Positions 40,564 to 49,649 of a stretch of 64,000 nucleotides of DNA are shown here, one piece after another. The stretch is from UBA7672 sp040398465 (GTDB taxonomy: Bacteria; Pseudomonadota; Alphaproteobacteria; Caulobacterales; Hyphomonadaceae). The first letter of the stretch is position 1; each line of letters starts with the position of its first letter. A program made the translations under genes and the position numbers. The notes beneath the pieces were generated by a model. That model saw only the letters and a program-made list of their open reading frames with translations. It made no database searches and had not been told where the DNA came from. The stretch lies in assembly GCA_040398465.1 (NCBI GenBank), contig JBBAUA010000011.1, forward strand, positions 15,388-79,387, in the 5' to 3' direction.

Positions 40564-42162
40564 ATGACGGACAACCAGCTCGCAACGGACGTCGAAACGG
40601 ATTCGCCCGGCCGCGCAGCGCGGGTAGGCCTCTGGCTCGGGCCGACGCTAGCGATCGGCGCGCTGATGCTGCCGCTAGCCGGTCTGCCCTGGGAAGCCCA
40701 TCTGGTGCTCGCCCTTCTCGTCCTCATGGCAACGTGGTGGATCACCGAGGCGCTGCCTGTTGCTGTAACGGCGCTTCTTCCGATTGTCGCCATCCCGCTG
40801 ATCGGGATCGAGGTCAGCATCAACCCGCGCGGCCAGCTCGTCTGCGCAACTGAAGGACTATGCCGCGACGCAGCGGCGATGGCGCCCGAATTCATCCGCA
40901 CGCTGGGGCTCGGCGACCTCGGCGCTTACTACTCCAGCCCGATCGTGCTGCTCTATATCGGAGGCTTCCTTCTTGGTATCGCGATCGAACGGTGCGGACT
41001 CTCGACACGGATCGCCTTTGGGCTCGTGGCGCGCGGGGGCGCAAAGCCCGGCCTGATGCTCGCTGGCTTCGTCGTGGCGGCGGCATTCCTCTCGATGTGG
41101 ATCTCAAACACATCCACGTCCCTCATCCTGACGCCGCTCGCGCTGTCTGTCGCGGCCGGGGCTGCGCTCAACGGACAAGAGAACCCCAGGTTCGCTGCAG
41201 CACTGGTGCTGGCGATTGCTTACGCCGCCACGATTGGCGGACTGGCGACGCCGATTGGCACACCCACCAACGGTATCGCGCTGACCCAGCTGCGGCTGGA
41301 GGGTATCGAAGTGTCCTTCGGACAGTGGATGGCGGTCGGGGTGCCGGTGGTCATCGTCCTGCTTCCGATGGTCTGGCTCATCCTGTCGCGCGGCCTGGAG
41401 GTAGACGCCAAGGGAGCCGCCGGCGCTCAGGCGCGCGTCCGCCAGGAGCTTGAAAAACTCGGCCCCCTGACAACGCCCGAAGCGCGGACCGCCATTATCT
41501 TCTTCCTCATCGCAGGACTATGGATGGCTTCGACACTGATTGCGGACTGGATCGGCGCCGTACTGCTGGCGGGTGGACGGATCGACAGCGGACATGTCGA
41601 TACGATCATCGCCACTGTCGGCGCGCTACTCCTGTTCATCGTCCCATCAGGCGGCGGCAGCAGGCGCCCGCTCCTGACATGGGTGGATGCGCAGAAGATC
41701 CCATGGGGCATCCTGCTGCTGTTCGGCGGCGGACTTGCGCTGGCCGCAGCGGCTGATCTTTCGGGTCTGTCGCCTTTCCTCGCAAGCGGACTTAACGGCC
41801 TTACCGAGGTGGACCCAGTCATCGTGATCCTGCTCATCGGGCTGCTCGTCATCGTGATCACGGAATTCGCTTCCAACATTGCGACAATCTCGCTGATGGG
41901 TCCGGTGCTGCTGTCCGTAGCCGCCAGCCACCCTTCCCTTGGCGCGGCGTCGTTCATCGTGCCCGCCGCAATGGCGGCCTCGATGGGCTTCGCTATGCCG
42001 GTCGGGTCTGGCTCCAACGCCATCGCCTACGGCACCGGCAAGGTGAAGCAGGCGGACATGATCCGGCGTGGCCTGATCATGAACGCCTGCGCGCTTGTCG
42101 TGCTGACGATCGCGGGCGTGACCCTCGCGCCCCTCGTTCTCGGCGGCGCTGGAGGCGGTTAA
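40564..42162 (+). CDS. SLC13/DASS family sodium:anion symporter
   Basis: The 532-residue membrane protein has the two SLC13 inverted-repeat motifs: WISNTSTSLILTPLALSVAAG with TIGGLATPIGTPTN, and TEFASNIATISLMGPVLLSVAASH with AMAASMGFAMPVGSGSNAIAYG. These SNT/SNx loops bind Na+ and the anion (dicarboxylate, sulfate or phosphate). An insert in the first half (NPRGQLVCATEGLCRDAAAMAPEF) carries two Cys. Start ATG 40564, not the upstream 40519. Confidence 0.9.
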   Translation: MTDNQLATDVETDSPGRAARVGLWLGPTLAIGALMLPLAGLPWEAHLVLALLVLMATWWITEALPVAVTALLPIVAIPLIGIEVSINPRGQLVCATEGLCRDAAAMAPEFIRTLGLGDLGAYYSSPIVLLYIGGFLLGIAIERCGLSTRIAFGLVARGGAKPGLMLAGFVVAAAFLSMWISNTSTSLILTPLALSVAAGAALNGQENPRFAAALVLAIAYAATIGGLATPIGTPTNGIALTQLRLEGIEVSFGQWMAVGVPVVIVLLPMVWLILSRGLEVDAKGAAGAQARVRQELEKLGPLTTPEARTAIIFFLIAGLWMASTLIADWIGAVLLAGGRIDSGHVDTIIATVGALLLFIVPSGGGSRRPLLTWVDAQKIPWGILLLFGGGLALAAAADLSGLSPFLASGLNGLTEVDPVIVILLIGLLVIVITEFASNIATISLMGPVLLSVAASHPSLGAASFIVPAAMAASMGFAMPVGSGSNAIAYGTGKVKQADMIRRGLIMNACALVVLTIAGVTLAPLVLGGAGGG

Positions 42163-42214
42163 CACCCGTTAACCAGATTCGTTGCAGATTCCCGCGTTGG
42201 AGGATCTGCCCGCC

Positions 42215-43678
42215 ATGCAGGCGTTCGATCTCATCGTAATCGGGTCAGGACCGGCTGGACGGCGCGCTGCCGTGCAGGCCGCGAAGCTGAAGAAGTCCGT
42301 GCTTGTGGTCGAGAAGGGCCGGCGCGTCGGCGGCGTTTGCGTGCACACCGGCACTATTCCGTCCAAGACGCTGCGCGAGACCGTGCTGAACCTGTCCGGC
42401 TGGCGCGAGCGCGGCGTCTATGGCCGCTCTCACCGCAACAAGCAGAGCATCACCGCAGAAGACCTGCGCCAGCGTCTGGCAATCACCCTCGACCACGAAG
42501 TCGAAGTGCTTGAACATCAGTTCTCGCGCAATGGCGTGGAATGGGTCACGGGCGAAGCACGCTTCATCGATCCGCTGCACATCGAGGTGGTCTCGCCGAC
42601 GAGCACAAAGCGTTTCACGGCAGGGCGGTTCATCCTCGCCGTCGGCACAGAGCCCTATCGCCCGCACTACATCCCCTTCGATGGCGATGCGATCGTCGAT
42701 CCGGACGAAATCCTCGCCCTCAAACGCCTGCCCCGCTCGCTCGCGGTGATCGGCGGGGGGGTCATCGGCATCGAGTACGCCACCATCTTCTCCGCGCTCG
42801 ACGTCAAGGTGACGGTCATCGAGCCCGGCGAGGCGATCTTCCCCTTTATCGACCGCGAGCTGGTGGACGAATTCATCCACGACCTGCGTGACCGCGGCAT
42901 GAGCCTGCGCCTGCAGAGCCGCGTGAAGCGCGTGAGCCGGCAAGGCCCGGACGCCTGCCTGATCGAGCTGGAGGATTCGCGCCAGATATGGAGCGAGATG
43001 GTGCTGTTCGCCGCTGGACGCAAAGGCGCGACGGATGCGCTCGAACTCCAGAATGCTGGCCTCACCGCCGACGAACGCGGCAAGATCGCGGTGGACGCCA
43101 ACACCTACCGCACCAGACAGCCTCACATTCACGCCGTCGGCGACGTGATCGGCTTTCCGAGCCTCGCTTCGACATCGATGGAACAGGGCCGCATCGCCGC
43201 CTGCCATGCGTTCGACGCGCCCTCACAGGCGCCGCCGGAATTCTTCCCGTACGGGATTTATTCGGTGCCGGAAATGTCGACCATCGGCATGACCGAAGAG
43301 CAGGTGCGCGCCAAGAACATCCCCTACGAGTGCGGCGTCGCGCGCTTCCGCGAGACGGCGCGCGGACAGATCATGGGACTAAGCTCGGGCTTCATGAAGC
43401 TTATCTTCGCGCTCGAAACCCGCCGCCTGCTCGGCGCGCACATCGTCGGCGAAGGCGCAACCGAGCTGATCCATATCGGCCAGGCCGTGCTCAATCTCGG
43501 CGGCACGCTTGATTACTTTGTCGAGAACACGTTCAACTATCCGACGCTGGCCGAGGCCTACAAGATCGCAGCGCTCGATGCGTGGAACCGCATGCCGCGC
43601 CGCCAGCCAAGCGTCGCCGCACAGGACGACGCGATGGCTGCCCTGGAGCGTTTTGCACGGGCCGCACGAGGCGGTTAG
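42215..43678 (+). CDS. sthA: soluble pyridine nucleotide transhydrogenase
   Basis: A 487-residue FAD enzyme that transfers hydride between NADPH and NAD+. It has DLIVIGSGPAGRRAAVQAAKL (FAD), VGGVCVHTGTIPSKTLRE in which the second redox Cys of the disulfide-reductase family is Thr, the hallmark of SthA, the NAD site SLAVIGGGVIGIEYATIF, and HIHAVGDVIGFPSLASTSMEQGR. The C-terminal dimer domain is complete. ATG 42215 follows GGAGGAT; an alternative TTG at 42182 is less likely. Confidence 0.93.
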   Translation: MQAFDLIVIGSGPAGRRAAVQAAKLKKSVLVVEKGRRVGGVCVHTGTIPSKTLRETVLNLSGWRERGVYGRSHRNKQSITAEDLRQRLAITLDHEVEVLEHQFSRNGVEWVTGEARFIDPLHIEVVSPTSTKRFTAGRFILAVGTEPYRPHYIPFDGDAIVDPDEILALKRLPRSLAVIGGGVIGIEYATIFSALDVKVTVIEPGEAIFPFIDRELVDEFIHDLRDRGMSLRLQSRVKRVSRQGPDACLIELEDSRQIWSEMVLFAAGRKGATDALELQNAGLTADERGKIAVDANTYRTRQPHIHAVGDVIGFPSLASTSMEQGRIAACHAFDAPSQAPPEFFPYGIYSVPEMSTIGMTEEQVRAKNIPYECGVARFRETARGQIMGLSSGFMKLIFALETRRLLGAHIVGEGATELIHIGQAVLNLGGTLDYFVENTFNYPTLAEAYKIAALDAWNRMPRRQPSVAAQDDAMAALERFARAARGG

Positions 43679-44067
43679 GCGCGGCGTCGCGTACTCGCCC
43701 AGATGATCCAGATGAACACCGGCTGGAACAGCAGCCGCGCCCACAGCGCCACGGGCCCCAGCGCCGCATACTTGTTCGCCTCGATCAGCATCTGGATGTG
43801 AACGGGCGTCACGCAGATGGTGAGCGCGATGAGGCACAGGCCGGCGATGTGGCGTAGCGGCTTGTAGAGCAGCGCAAGCGCGCCTGCGATTTCGAGGACC
43901 CCGGTAAGGTAGACCATCTCGAGCGGGAACGGCACATAGGCCGGCACGACGGAGACGAATGTCGGCGTCAGCACGAAGTGGCCGATGCCGCCACCGATGA
44001 ACCAGAACATCACGAAGACGCGCCCGAGCATCCGCCAAGTGCTGCGTGGCGCGGTAGCGGCCGTCAT
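43675..44067 (-). CDS. DoxX family membrane protein
   Basis: A 130-residue protein with four membrane helices: VFVMFWFIGGGIGHFVLTPTF, EMVYLTGVLEIAGALALLY, GLCLIALTICVTPVHIQML and LWARLLFQPVFIWIIWA. The GGGIGHF and GVLEIAGALAL segments fit DoxX/DoxD-like proteins, whose role is often linked to redox or quinone-associated stress. Its ATG overlaps the fbp stop (ATGA), so it is expressed with fbp. Confidence 0.75.
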   Translation of the reverse strand: MTAATAPRSTWRMLGRVFVMFWFIGGGIGHFVLTPTFVSVVPAYVPFPLEMVYLTGVLEIAGALALLYKPLRHIAGLCLIALTICVTPVHIQMLIEANKYAALGPVALWARLLFQPVFIWIIWASTRRRA

Positions 44068-45044
44068 AGCGATGCGTGCTTCCTCTCCAGCACCTCGACC
44101 TCTTCCCGAGAGCCCAGCATAACCGAGACGCGCTGGTGCAGGCCGCTTGGGACAATGTCGAGGATCTGCTGCTTGCCGTCGAAGGACTTGCCGCCCGCCT
44201 GCTCGACAAGCAGCGACATCGGGTTCGCCTCATACATCAGGCGCAGCTTGCCCGGCTTGCCGGGCTCACGCTTGTCCCACGGATACATGAAGACCCCGCC
44301 GCGCGTGAGAACGCGATGCACATCCGCCACCATGGAGGCGATCCAGCGCATGTTGAAGTTCTTGGCGCGCGGCCCGGTCTCGCCTGCAAGACACTCATCG
44401 ACATAGCTGCGCACGGGGTCCGCCCAGTGACGCATGTTCGACATGTTGATCCCGAACTCCTTCGTCTTCTCGGGAATACGCAGCGCCGAAGCTGTCTGGA
44501 CAAACTGACCCGTCGGCGGATCCATCGTGAAGCCCACGACGCCAGACCCGAGCGTCAACACCAGCGTTGTCTGCGGTCCGTAGACACAATAGCCGGCGGC
44601 GACCTGGTTGCGGCCGGGCTGGAGAAAGGCGCCCTCGCCGTCTCTTGCAGGCAGGACAGAGAAGATGGTGCCTATCGAAACGTTTACGTCGATGTTTGAG
44701 GAGCCATCGAGCGGATCGAACAGGAGAAGATAGGGCGCTCCCGGCGCAAGCGGACGCGCCTCATCCTCTTCCTCGGAAGCAGCGGCGGCGACGACGCAGG
44801 AGGCCTTTGCCATGGCCATGAGTTCGTCATTGGCAAGAATGTCGAGCTGCTTCTGCTCCTCGCCCTGAACATTGCCCGTACCAGCCGTGCCGAGCACACC
44901 GGCCAGCGCGCCACGGGAGACGAGGTAAGAGATCGTGCGGCATGAGTCCGAGATCGCCTCAATCAGGGCGGCCAGATCGCGCGGTGCGGGTTGTCCATCG
45001 CCCGCCGGGTCGGCGAGGAATTCGCGAAGCGTGCGGGCGGTCAT
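44064..45044 (-). CDS. fbp: class 1 fructose-1,6-bisphosphatase
   Basis: The 326-residue enzyme hydrolyses fructose 1,6-bisphosphate to fructose 6-phosphate in gluconeogenesis. Metal and substrate motifs: FDPLDGSSNIDVNVSIGTIFSV, NMSNMRHW, YVDECLAGETGPRAKNFNMRWIASMVADVHRVLTRGGVFMYP and LRLMYEANPMSLLVEQAGGKS. Together with SthA next to it, it suits growth on organic acids that feed gluconeogenesis. It overlaps the DoxX gene by 4 bases. Confidence 0.95.
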   Translation of the reverse strand: MTARTLREFLADPAGDGQPAPRDLAALIEAISDSCRTISYLVSRGALAGVLGTAGTGNVQGEEQKQLDILANDELMAMAKASCVVAAAASEEEDEARPLAPGAPYLLLFDPLDGSSNIDVNVSIGTIFSVLPARDGEGAFLQPGRNQVAAGYCVYGPQTTLVLTLGSGVVGFTMDPPTGQFVQTASALRIPEKTKEFGINMSNMRHWADPVRSYVDECLAGETGPRAKNFNMRWIASMVADVHRVLTRGGVFMYPWDKREPGKPGKLRLMYEANPMSLLVEQAGGKSFDGKQQILDIVPSGLHQRVSVMLGSREEVEVLERKHASL

Positions 45045-45130
45045 GAGCGTGCCTTGTGTGATTCAGGTCGGGACTACGTAGCGAATGACGGCGCGGATGG
45101 ACAGGCCACTACGGGCCTTTGTGAGCCGGC

Positions 45131-45778
45131 CTACGCCCCGCCCCGCTTCTCATCGCGAACAGCGTTGATGTACGACCACAACATGTGGGCCGCGACGCCG
45201 CGATAGGGGCGCCACTTCTCGCCGGTCTTGAGAAATTTCTTCGGCGGGTGGCGCTTACGTTCGCCGGTTATCATCCGGTAGGCCTCGGACAATCCGATAT
45301 CGGCGTGCGGGAACACATCCCATCTGCCCAGGCAGAACATCAGATAGACGTCCGCCGTCCACGGCCCGATGCCTTTCACAGCCACCAGTTCGGCCTGCGC
45401 ATTGTTATCCGAAGCCTTCGCCACGCGCTTCAGGTTCAACGAGCCGCTCTCCACAGCCTCGGCGATCGAGCGGATGTGGGCAATCTTCGGACGCGACAGC
45501 CCGCAGGCGCGCAGGGCATCGATGTCCGCGGCCAGAACGCACTTGGGCGTCACCTTGCCGAGCAAGACCTCCACCCTGCCCCAGATCGTGCCCGCCGCCT
45601 CGGTCGACAGCTGCTGGTAAGCGATAATCCGGGCGAGACCGGCATAATCGCCCTGCCGCGTGCGCCACTCCGGCACCCCGACGCGTGCGTGGGCGGTTTC
45701 GATGATCGTGCACTGCTTTGCGAGCGCCTTCACGGCCTTGCGGAGCTGCTTCGGGTCTCTGACGTCGATCGCGGTCAT
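45131..45778 (-). CDS. DNA-3-methyladenine glycosylase II family (HhH-GPD)
   Basis: A 215-residue base-excision DNA glycosylase. The helix-hairpin-helix VAVKGIGPWTADVYLMF, then catalytic Asp in WDVFPHADIGL, and an N-terminal QQLSTEAAGTIWGRVEVLLG are all in the AlkA/MagA pattern. It removes alkylated bases such as 3-methyladenine. The protein is compact, lacking the N-terminal domain of E. coli AlkA, as is typical for MagI-like enzymes. Confidence 0.88.
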   Translation of the reverse strand: MTAIDVRDPKQLRKAVKALAKQCTIIETAHARVGVPEWRTRQGDYAGLARIIAYQQLSTEAAGTIWGRVEVLLGKVTPKCVLAADIDALRACGLSRPKIAHIRSIAEAVESGSLNLKRVAKASDNNAQAELVAVKGIGPWTADVYLMFCLGRWDVFPHADIGLSEAYRMITGERKRHPPKKFLKTGEKWRPYRGVAAHMLWSYINAVRDEKRGGA

Positions 45779-45851
45779 CGCCGCAGCCTAGCAAGAGCTG
45801 GATCGCCGGGCCCAGCCCCATCTGGGCGCCCGCAGCGCTATTCCGGGGGCA

Positions 45852-45866
45852 TGGAGAATTTCTCCA
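45852..45866. promoter_or_regulatory. 15-bp palindrome upstream of the coiled-coil microprotein
   Basis: TGGAGAA-T-TTCTCCA, a perfect 7-bp inverted repeat around one base, 20 bases before ATG 45886. The position and symmetry suit a repressor or activator site; the regulator is unknown. Confidence 0.35.
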
Positions 45867-45885
45867 ACCCGGTTATAAGGCCGCC

Positions 45886-46059
45886 ATGTCGAAACAGTCT
45901 CCCATCCGCCGCCTCCGTCGCGATCGTTCCCGCCTCCAGCAGGAACTCGCCCTCGCCCAGGGCACGGACGACAAGGTGCAGATCCCGATTCTCGTAAAGC
46001 GCATCCGCGATCTCGACCAGGAGATCGCAGCGCTGGAGTCGAAGCCGAAGGAAGGCTGA
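45886..46059 (+). CDS. 57-residue charged coiled-coil microprotein
   Basis: ATG 45886 opens a 57-codon frame ending TGA 46057-46059. The product is a Lys/Arg/Glu-rich, highly helical polypeptide: IRRLRRDRSRLQQELALAQG, then KVQIPILVKRIRDLDQEIAALESKPK, with Leu/Ile/Val at heptad positions, so it very likely forms a coiled-coil hairpin. It sits in the 280-base space between a DNA glycosylase (divergent) and a BLUF gene (convergent, stop codons adjacent). No family was recognised. It is below the length cutoff of many gene finders. Confidence 0.6.
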   Translation: MSKQSPIRRLRRDRSRLQQELALAQGTDDKVQIPILVKRIRDLDQEIAALESKPKEG

Positions 46060-46497
46060 TCAGGCTGGCTTCGCTGCCGCGAAGGCCGCCAGGAAGTCAG
46101 ACAAGCCCAGGCCGCCAGGCAGACCGGCCGGACGCGCGGCCACTGCCTGGCTCAATTCGGAGAAAGCCTGCTTTTCGCCCGCCGAGAGATTCCGCGCTGC
46201 GATGAAATGCATCGGCGACTGATGAAAGCTGCGCGTGTCCACCGCTCCAGACTCAAGCACGACGAGATTTGCATGCCGCCGGTCGCGCCGGATCCTTTCC
46301 ATCAGACTGGTGACGCCAGCCGCAGGACCTTCCAGCACCTGCAGGAAGACGCCCTCATAGAACAGCATCAGGCCGGTGATGGCTTCACGTGAATTCGCTG
46401 ACTTTGCACGAAGATAGATGCGGTCGAGTTCTTCCGCGCGCAACACGCCGACGGCTGTGCTCATGTAGACCGTGCGGTGCAGGGCTCCGGAAGGCAT
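46060..46497 (-). CDS. BLUF domain protein (blue-light sensor)
   Basis: A 145-residue single-domain BLUF protein. Key residues are present: Tyr in HRTVYMS, Asn in RAKSANSREAITGLMLF, Gln in GVFLQVLEGP and the PMHFIA strand. The FAD chromophore is expected to signal by rearranged hydrogen bonding around Tyr and Gln on blue light. About 50 C-terminal residues form extra helices that may contact an effector. It is the intact counterpart of the interrupted gene at 9.5 kb. The output partner is unknown; no EAL, GGDEF or cyclase domain is fused. Confidence 0.9.
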   Translation of the reverse strand: MPSGALHRTVYMSTAVGVLRAEELDRIYLRAKSANSREAITGLMLFYEGVFLQVLEGPAAGVTSLMERIRRDRRHANLVVLESGAVDTRSFHQSPMHFIAARNLSAGEKQAFSELSQAVAARPAGLPGGLGLSDFLAAFAAAKPA

Positions 46498-46568
46498 AGC
46501 CGACTCCGTTCAACCTGTTGCGAGCATGAGGCCTCAAAGGTGAACGGGGAATTAGCGTTTCTGTCACA

Positions 46569-47321
46569 CTACGGTTCCGCGCCGGCCTGCGACATCACTG
46601 CAACAGCATGCGCGAGTGTGATCGTCTCGACATCGCCCTCGCCATTGACGCGCAACGGACGCCACCGCCGCTGGAAGGCGCGCACAACGGCCGCTGTCCG
46701 CTCGTCGAAGGCAGATGTCGCGTCGATGCGGTAGCCAATCATGGCGAGGTCGCCCTGCAGACCATCCACCGTCATGCCCGCGTCGCCGATGGATGCGCCG
46801 TGCATCATCCACGGTTCGGGACGGGTAGGCTCGGGCCAGAGGCCGATCCCGGCTTCGGCCAGCTGCTTCCACGGGAAGAGTTCGCCGGGATCCTCCTTCC
46901 GGTCGGGCGCGATGTCGGAATGCGCCACGATGTTCACCTGCGGGATCGACCAGCGGGAGAGAATTCCCTGACAGAGCGTGACCACGGCGGCGATCTGCTC
47001 GTCCGGAAAGGCGCGGTAGCCCCATTCGTGTCCTGGGTTCACAATCTCGATGCCGATGGAACGGGAGTTGAGGTCTTCCCGCCCGCGCCACCAGCTGCGC
47101 CCCGCATGCCAGGCGCGCTTGTCTTCCGGCACCAGCGCGAAGACGCGACCGTCTTCCTCCACCATGTAGTGGGCGGAAACGCGAGGCTCCTTCTCTTCGG
47201 TCATGCGCGCCAGGGCGGAAGGTCCGTCCGGCATGCCGGTATAGTGCAGCACCAGCATATCGAGCGGATGCAGCCGCTCGTTGAAATTGGGGCTCGGGGC
47301 CGGGATGACGTTCAAGCTCAT
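46569..47321 (-). CDS. N-acetylmuramoyl-L-alanine amidase (AmiD type)
   Basis: A 250-residue amidase_2 enzyme that cleaves the lactyl amide between MurNAc and L-Ala. Zinc ligands are His in MLVLHYTGMPDG and His/Asp in IVAHSDIAPDRKEDPG; SIGIEIVNPG and the AHYMVEEDGRVF strand complete the fold. A peptidoglycan-binding_1 domain occupies the last 60 residues (AMIGYRIDATSAFDERTAAVVRAFQRRW). No signal peptide is visible, so a cytoplasmic recycling role (AmpD-like) is possible. It overlaps the EamA gene by 4 bases. Confidence 0.88.
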   Translation of the reverse strand: MSLNVIPAPSPNFNERLHPLDMLVLHYTGMPDGPSALARMTEEKEPRVSAHYMVEEDGRVFALVPEDKRAWHAGRSWWRGREDLNSRSIGIEIVNPGHEWGYRAFPDEQIAAVVTLCQGILSRWSIPQVNIVAHSDIAPDRKEDPGELFPWKQLAEAGIGLWPEPTRPEPWMMHGASIGDAGMTVDGLQGDLAMIGYRIDATSAFDERTAAVVRAFQRRWRPLRVNGEGDVETITLAHAVAVMSQAGAEP

Positions 47322-48211
47322 TGGCTGATCTTGTCGCCAACCGGCGCTTCAGGGAAGCGGCGGTTGCGGCGCACGCCGATAATCCCGACTCCCGCCAGCG
47401 CCATCGCCCCGCCGAGCATCATCTGCCACGTCACCGATTCGCCCAGCGTGAACACGCCCAGCGCGACGCTCATCACCGGCGTCATCAGGGTCAGCGGCGA
47501 CAGCAGGGTCACGTCGTATTGCTTGATCAGGCGGTAGAAGCTTCCGTGGGCGAAGATCGAGACGCCAAGAACAGCAAAGATGCTGGCAGCATAGACGCGC
47601 CAGTCCAGCGCCACATACGCATCCGCCTGCCGTGTCTCCCAGACCAGCGACATCAGGGCGAGCGGGACAATTGAGAACAGCCCGATCCACGCCTGCAACC
47701 GCATCGCCGGCATCGGATCGATGCGCTTCATCAGGATGTTTGCGATCGCGCCCACGATAGCGGCGCCGACCAGGTAGACCGCCCCGATCGTGAACGTGAA
47801 CTGGTCGGGATCGAGCACGATGATGATCACGCCGACGAACGCGAGGAGAATGCCCACGGTGCGATAGATGCCGATCTGCTCTTTCAGAAAGACGATCGAC
47901 AGGATGGTGGTGAACGGAACACCCAGCTGCCCGATCACGGCCGCGACGCCAGCCGTTGAGGTGGCAAGGCCGAGGAACAGCAACCCGAAATGGATGCCCG
48001 CCATGCCCATGGCGATCACGAACATCATGCCGATCTGGCGCGGCGCCGGCAGCAGGAATGGCGCTAGCACAGCGGCCAGCAGGGTCACGCGAACCGCAGC
48101 GAAGAATAGTGGCGGCACATCGCCCGCCGTCACCGTCCAGCGCGTGACCACGAGGTTCAGCGCCCAGAACAGGCACACGGCGACCAGAAGCGCGAAGTCT
48201 GCGGGTTTCAT
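47318..48211 (-). CDS. EamA family (DMT superfamily) transporter
   Basis: A 297-residue protein with ten membrane helices in two EamA repeats: LVAVCLFWALNLVVTRWTV and the loop PPLFFAAVRVTLLAAVLAPF in the first, VYLVGAAIVGAIANILMKRI and YDVTLLSPLTLMTPVMSVALGVFTLGESVT in the second. These carry small metabolites such as amino acids out of the cell. Overlap with the amidase gene suggests co-expression. Confidence 0.88.
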   Translation of the reverse strand: MKPADFALLVAVCLFWALNLVVTRWTVTAGDVPPLFFAAVRVTLLAAVLAPFLLPAPRQIGMMFVIAMGMAGIHFGLLFLGLATSTAGVAAVIGQLGVPFTTILSIVFLKEQIGIYRTVGILLAFVGVIIIVLDPDQFTFTIGAVYLVGAAIVGAIANILMKRIDPMPAMRLQAWIGLFSIVPLALMSLVWETRQADAYVALDWRVYAASIFAVLGVSIFAHGSFYRLIKQYDVTLLSPLTLMTPVMSVALGVFTLGESVTWQMMLGGAMALAGVGIIGVRRNRRFPEAPVGDKISQ

Positions 48212-48346
48212 GGATGGGGGGCTTGGTCAGGTAGCTGGCGGTCGGGATAGCTTGTGTGGTTATTGCGCAGATCGCGCAACGCGTCGGGGCCATTATCGGG
48301 CGTCACCCGACCACCTTTCGCCCCTCGACCTCGGATATGGTGCTGC

Positions 48347-48628
48347 CTAGAGCTCGATTACCCAACCGTCGGCGGTGCGACGGGCATCGAGCGTCTCAGG
48401 GGGCGCCGGCCGTACCTGAGCCTGAGCCCGGCGGCGCGGACGGCCGACAGTCAGAAATACAGCCGCTATCGCCAGCATGATCCCGATGAACGTCGTCGCC
48501 ACGAGGGCGGCAAGCGCCGCGAACAGCAGGAACAATCCGAAACCAGCCTTCGCCAACACGCTGAACACGCGCTGGAAACCGAGCATCAGGCGCGAACCGA
48601 TGTCAGCGTGGCCAAGGGTTTCGGTCAT
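48347..48628 (-). CDS. small membrane protein of unknown function
   Basis: A 93-residue protein with two adjacent hydrophobic segments (FSVLAKAGFGLFLLFAALAALVATTFIGIMLAIAAVFLTV, about 22-61) and a basic, Pro/Arg-rich C-terminal tail ending in a WVIEL strand. No family assigned. Confidence 0.6.
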   Translation of the reverse strand: MTETLGHADIGSRLMLGFQRVFSVLAKAGFGLFLLFAALAALVATTFIGIMLAIAAVFLTVGRPRRRAQAQVRPAPPETLDARRTADGWVIEL

Positions 48629-48675
48629 GGGTGGAGCTCCCTGAGGCTATGAAGGTGCGTCCGGCCACCCGAATG

Positions 48676-49383
48676 TCAATCGGCGCGGCTGAGAATTCCG
48701 CGCTCATTGCGTATCCGGGCATAGGCGGTGGTTATGGCTGCCGATTTTTCGTGCGCCACGGGTTCATACTCGCGCGGGGCGGACTTTGTCGCAGCCAGTG
48801 TGTCCGGATGATTCGCCAGCATCAGGCGCCGATAGGCCGCCCGAACCTCCTCGAAGCTGGCGTCGTGGCGCACGCCCAGGACAAGATACGGGTCGTCGCC
48901 ATCCGGCCCGACATGGCTGGCCTTGATCCTGCGGAACTGATCTTCGCTGAATGCGAAAAATCCCGCCACGCTGTGCAGGTAACTCAGCTCTTCAGAGGTG
49001 ATCGCGCCGTCCGAAGCGGCGATGCGGAACAGCCCGTCGAGCACCCCTTCCAGCAGGCAGGGGCGATCACGATAACGTTTGGCGATGCGGCGTGCGTAGG
49101 ATTCATAGCCGAGCACAGTCTGCCGCGCGATGTTGAACACGCGCTGCATCGACGCACGGTCCTCCGGCGCGACGGTGAACACGCGCGCGAAGGCCGCGAC
49201 CTCGTCTGTCGTGACAAGGCCGTCTGCCTTCGCAAGTTTTGCGCTGAGGCCGATGATTGCTGCGGTGAATTCGACATCGCCCGGATCCGGCGCGCAGGTC
49301 AGCGCTGCCACGTCCGTACCCGTTTCGTCGTCCGGCTCGAAGGCCTTCCGGGCCAGCGACGACAATTGCATCCAGATGCTCAT
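48676..49383 (-). CDS. TerB - DnaJ domain protein (DjlA-like)
   Basis: The 235-residue protein joins a TerB-like helical domain (DVEFTAAIIGLSAKLAKADGLVTTDEVAAFARVF, about 40-140, with acidic ADG and SDG loops) to a C-terminal J domain (DPYLVLGVRHDASFEEVRAAYRRLMLANHPD, with the HPD motif). This is the DjlA arrangement without the N-terminal membrane anchor. It would recruit DnaK to a TerB-bound partner. Start ATG 49383. Confidence 0.85.
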   Translation of the reverse strand: MSIWMQLSSLARKAFEPDDETGTDVAALTCAPDPGDVEFTAAIIGLSAKLAKADGLVTTDEVAAFARVFTVAPEDRASMQRVFNIARQTVLGYESYARRIAKRYRDRPCLLEGVLDGLFRIAASDGAITSEELSYLHSVAGFFAFSEDQFRRIKASHVGPDGDDPYLVLGVRHDASFEEVRAAYRRLMLANHPDTLAATKSAPREYEPVAHEKSAAITTAYARIRNERGILSRAD

Positions 49384-49607
49384 CCCGTCCGCCTTGTAGC
49401 GCGCTGGGCGTCTGGCGCAATCGGGACGCAGTTCCAGCACTTGGATTTCCGGACCGCCGCACCAAATGTCAGGAGCGCTCGGAACTGCGTGAGGTTTTCG
49501 GGATTAATGTCCCCACTGCCGCGGACGGAAACGAGACAAGCGCAAGAGAATAGGTTCTGGTCCCAGCGATCTAGTCCCCCCACGTCCCCCCGCTGGGATA
49601 GAAGCGT

Positions 49608-49634
49608 CGGCGCCGCCCGCAAGGAGCGGCGCCG
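49608..49634 (-). terminator. hairpin downstream of RNA helicase gene
   Basis: A perfect 9-bp stem CGGCGCCGC / GCGGCGCCG with a 9-base loop, 16 bases beyond the helicase stop. On the minus strand it is followed by ACGCTTCT, not a strong T run. A second inverted repeat TCCCAGCG / CGCTGGGA lies 10 bases further on. Confidence 0.4.
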
Positions 49635-49649
49635 ATTGCGTTTCGGGCA

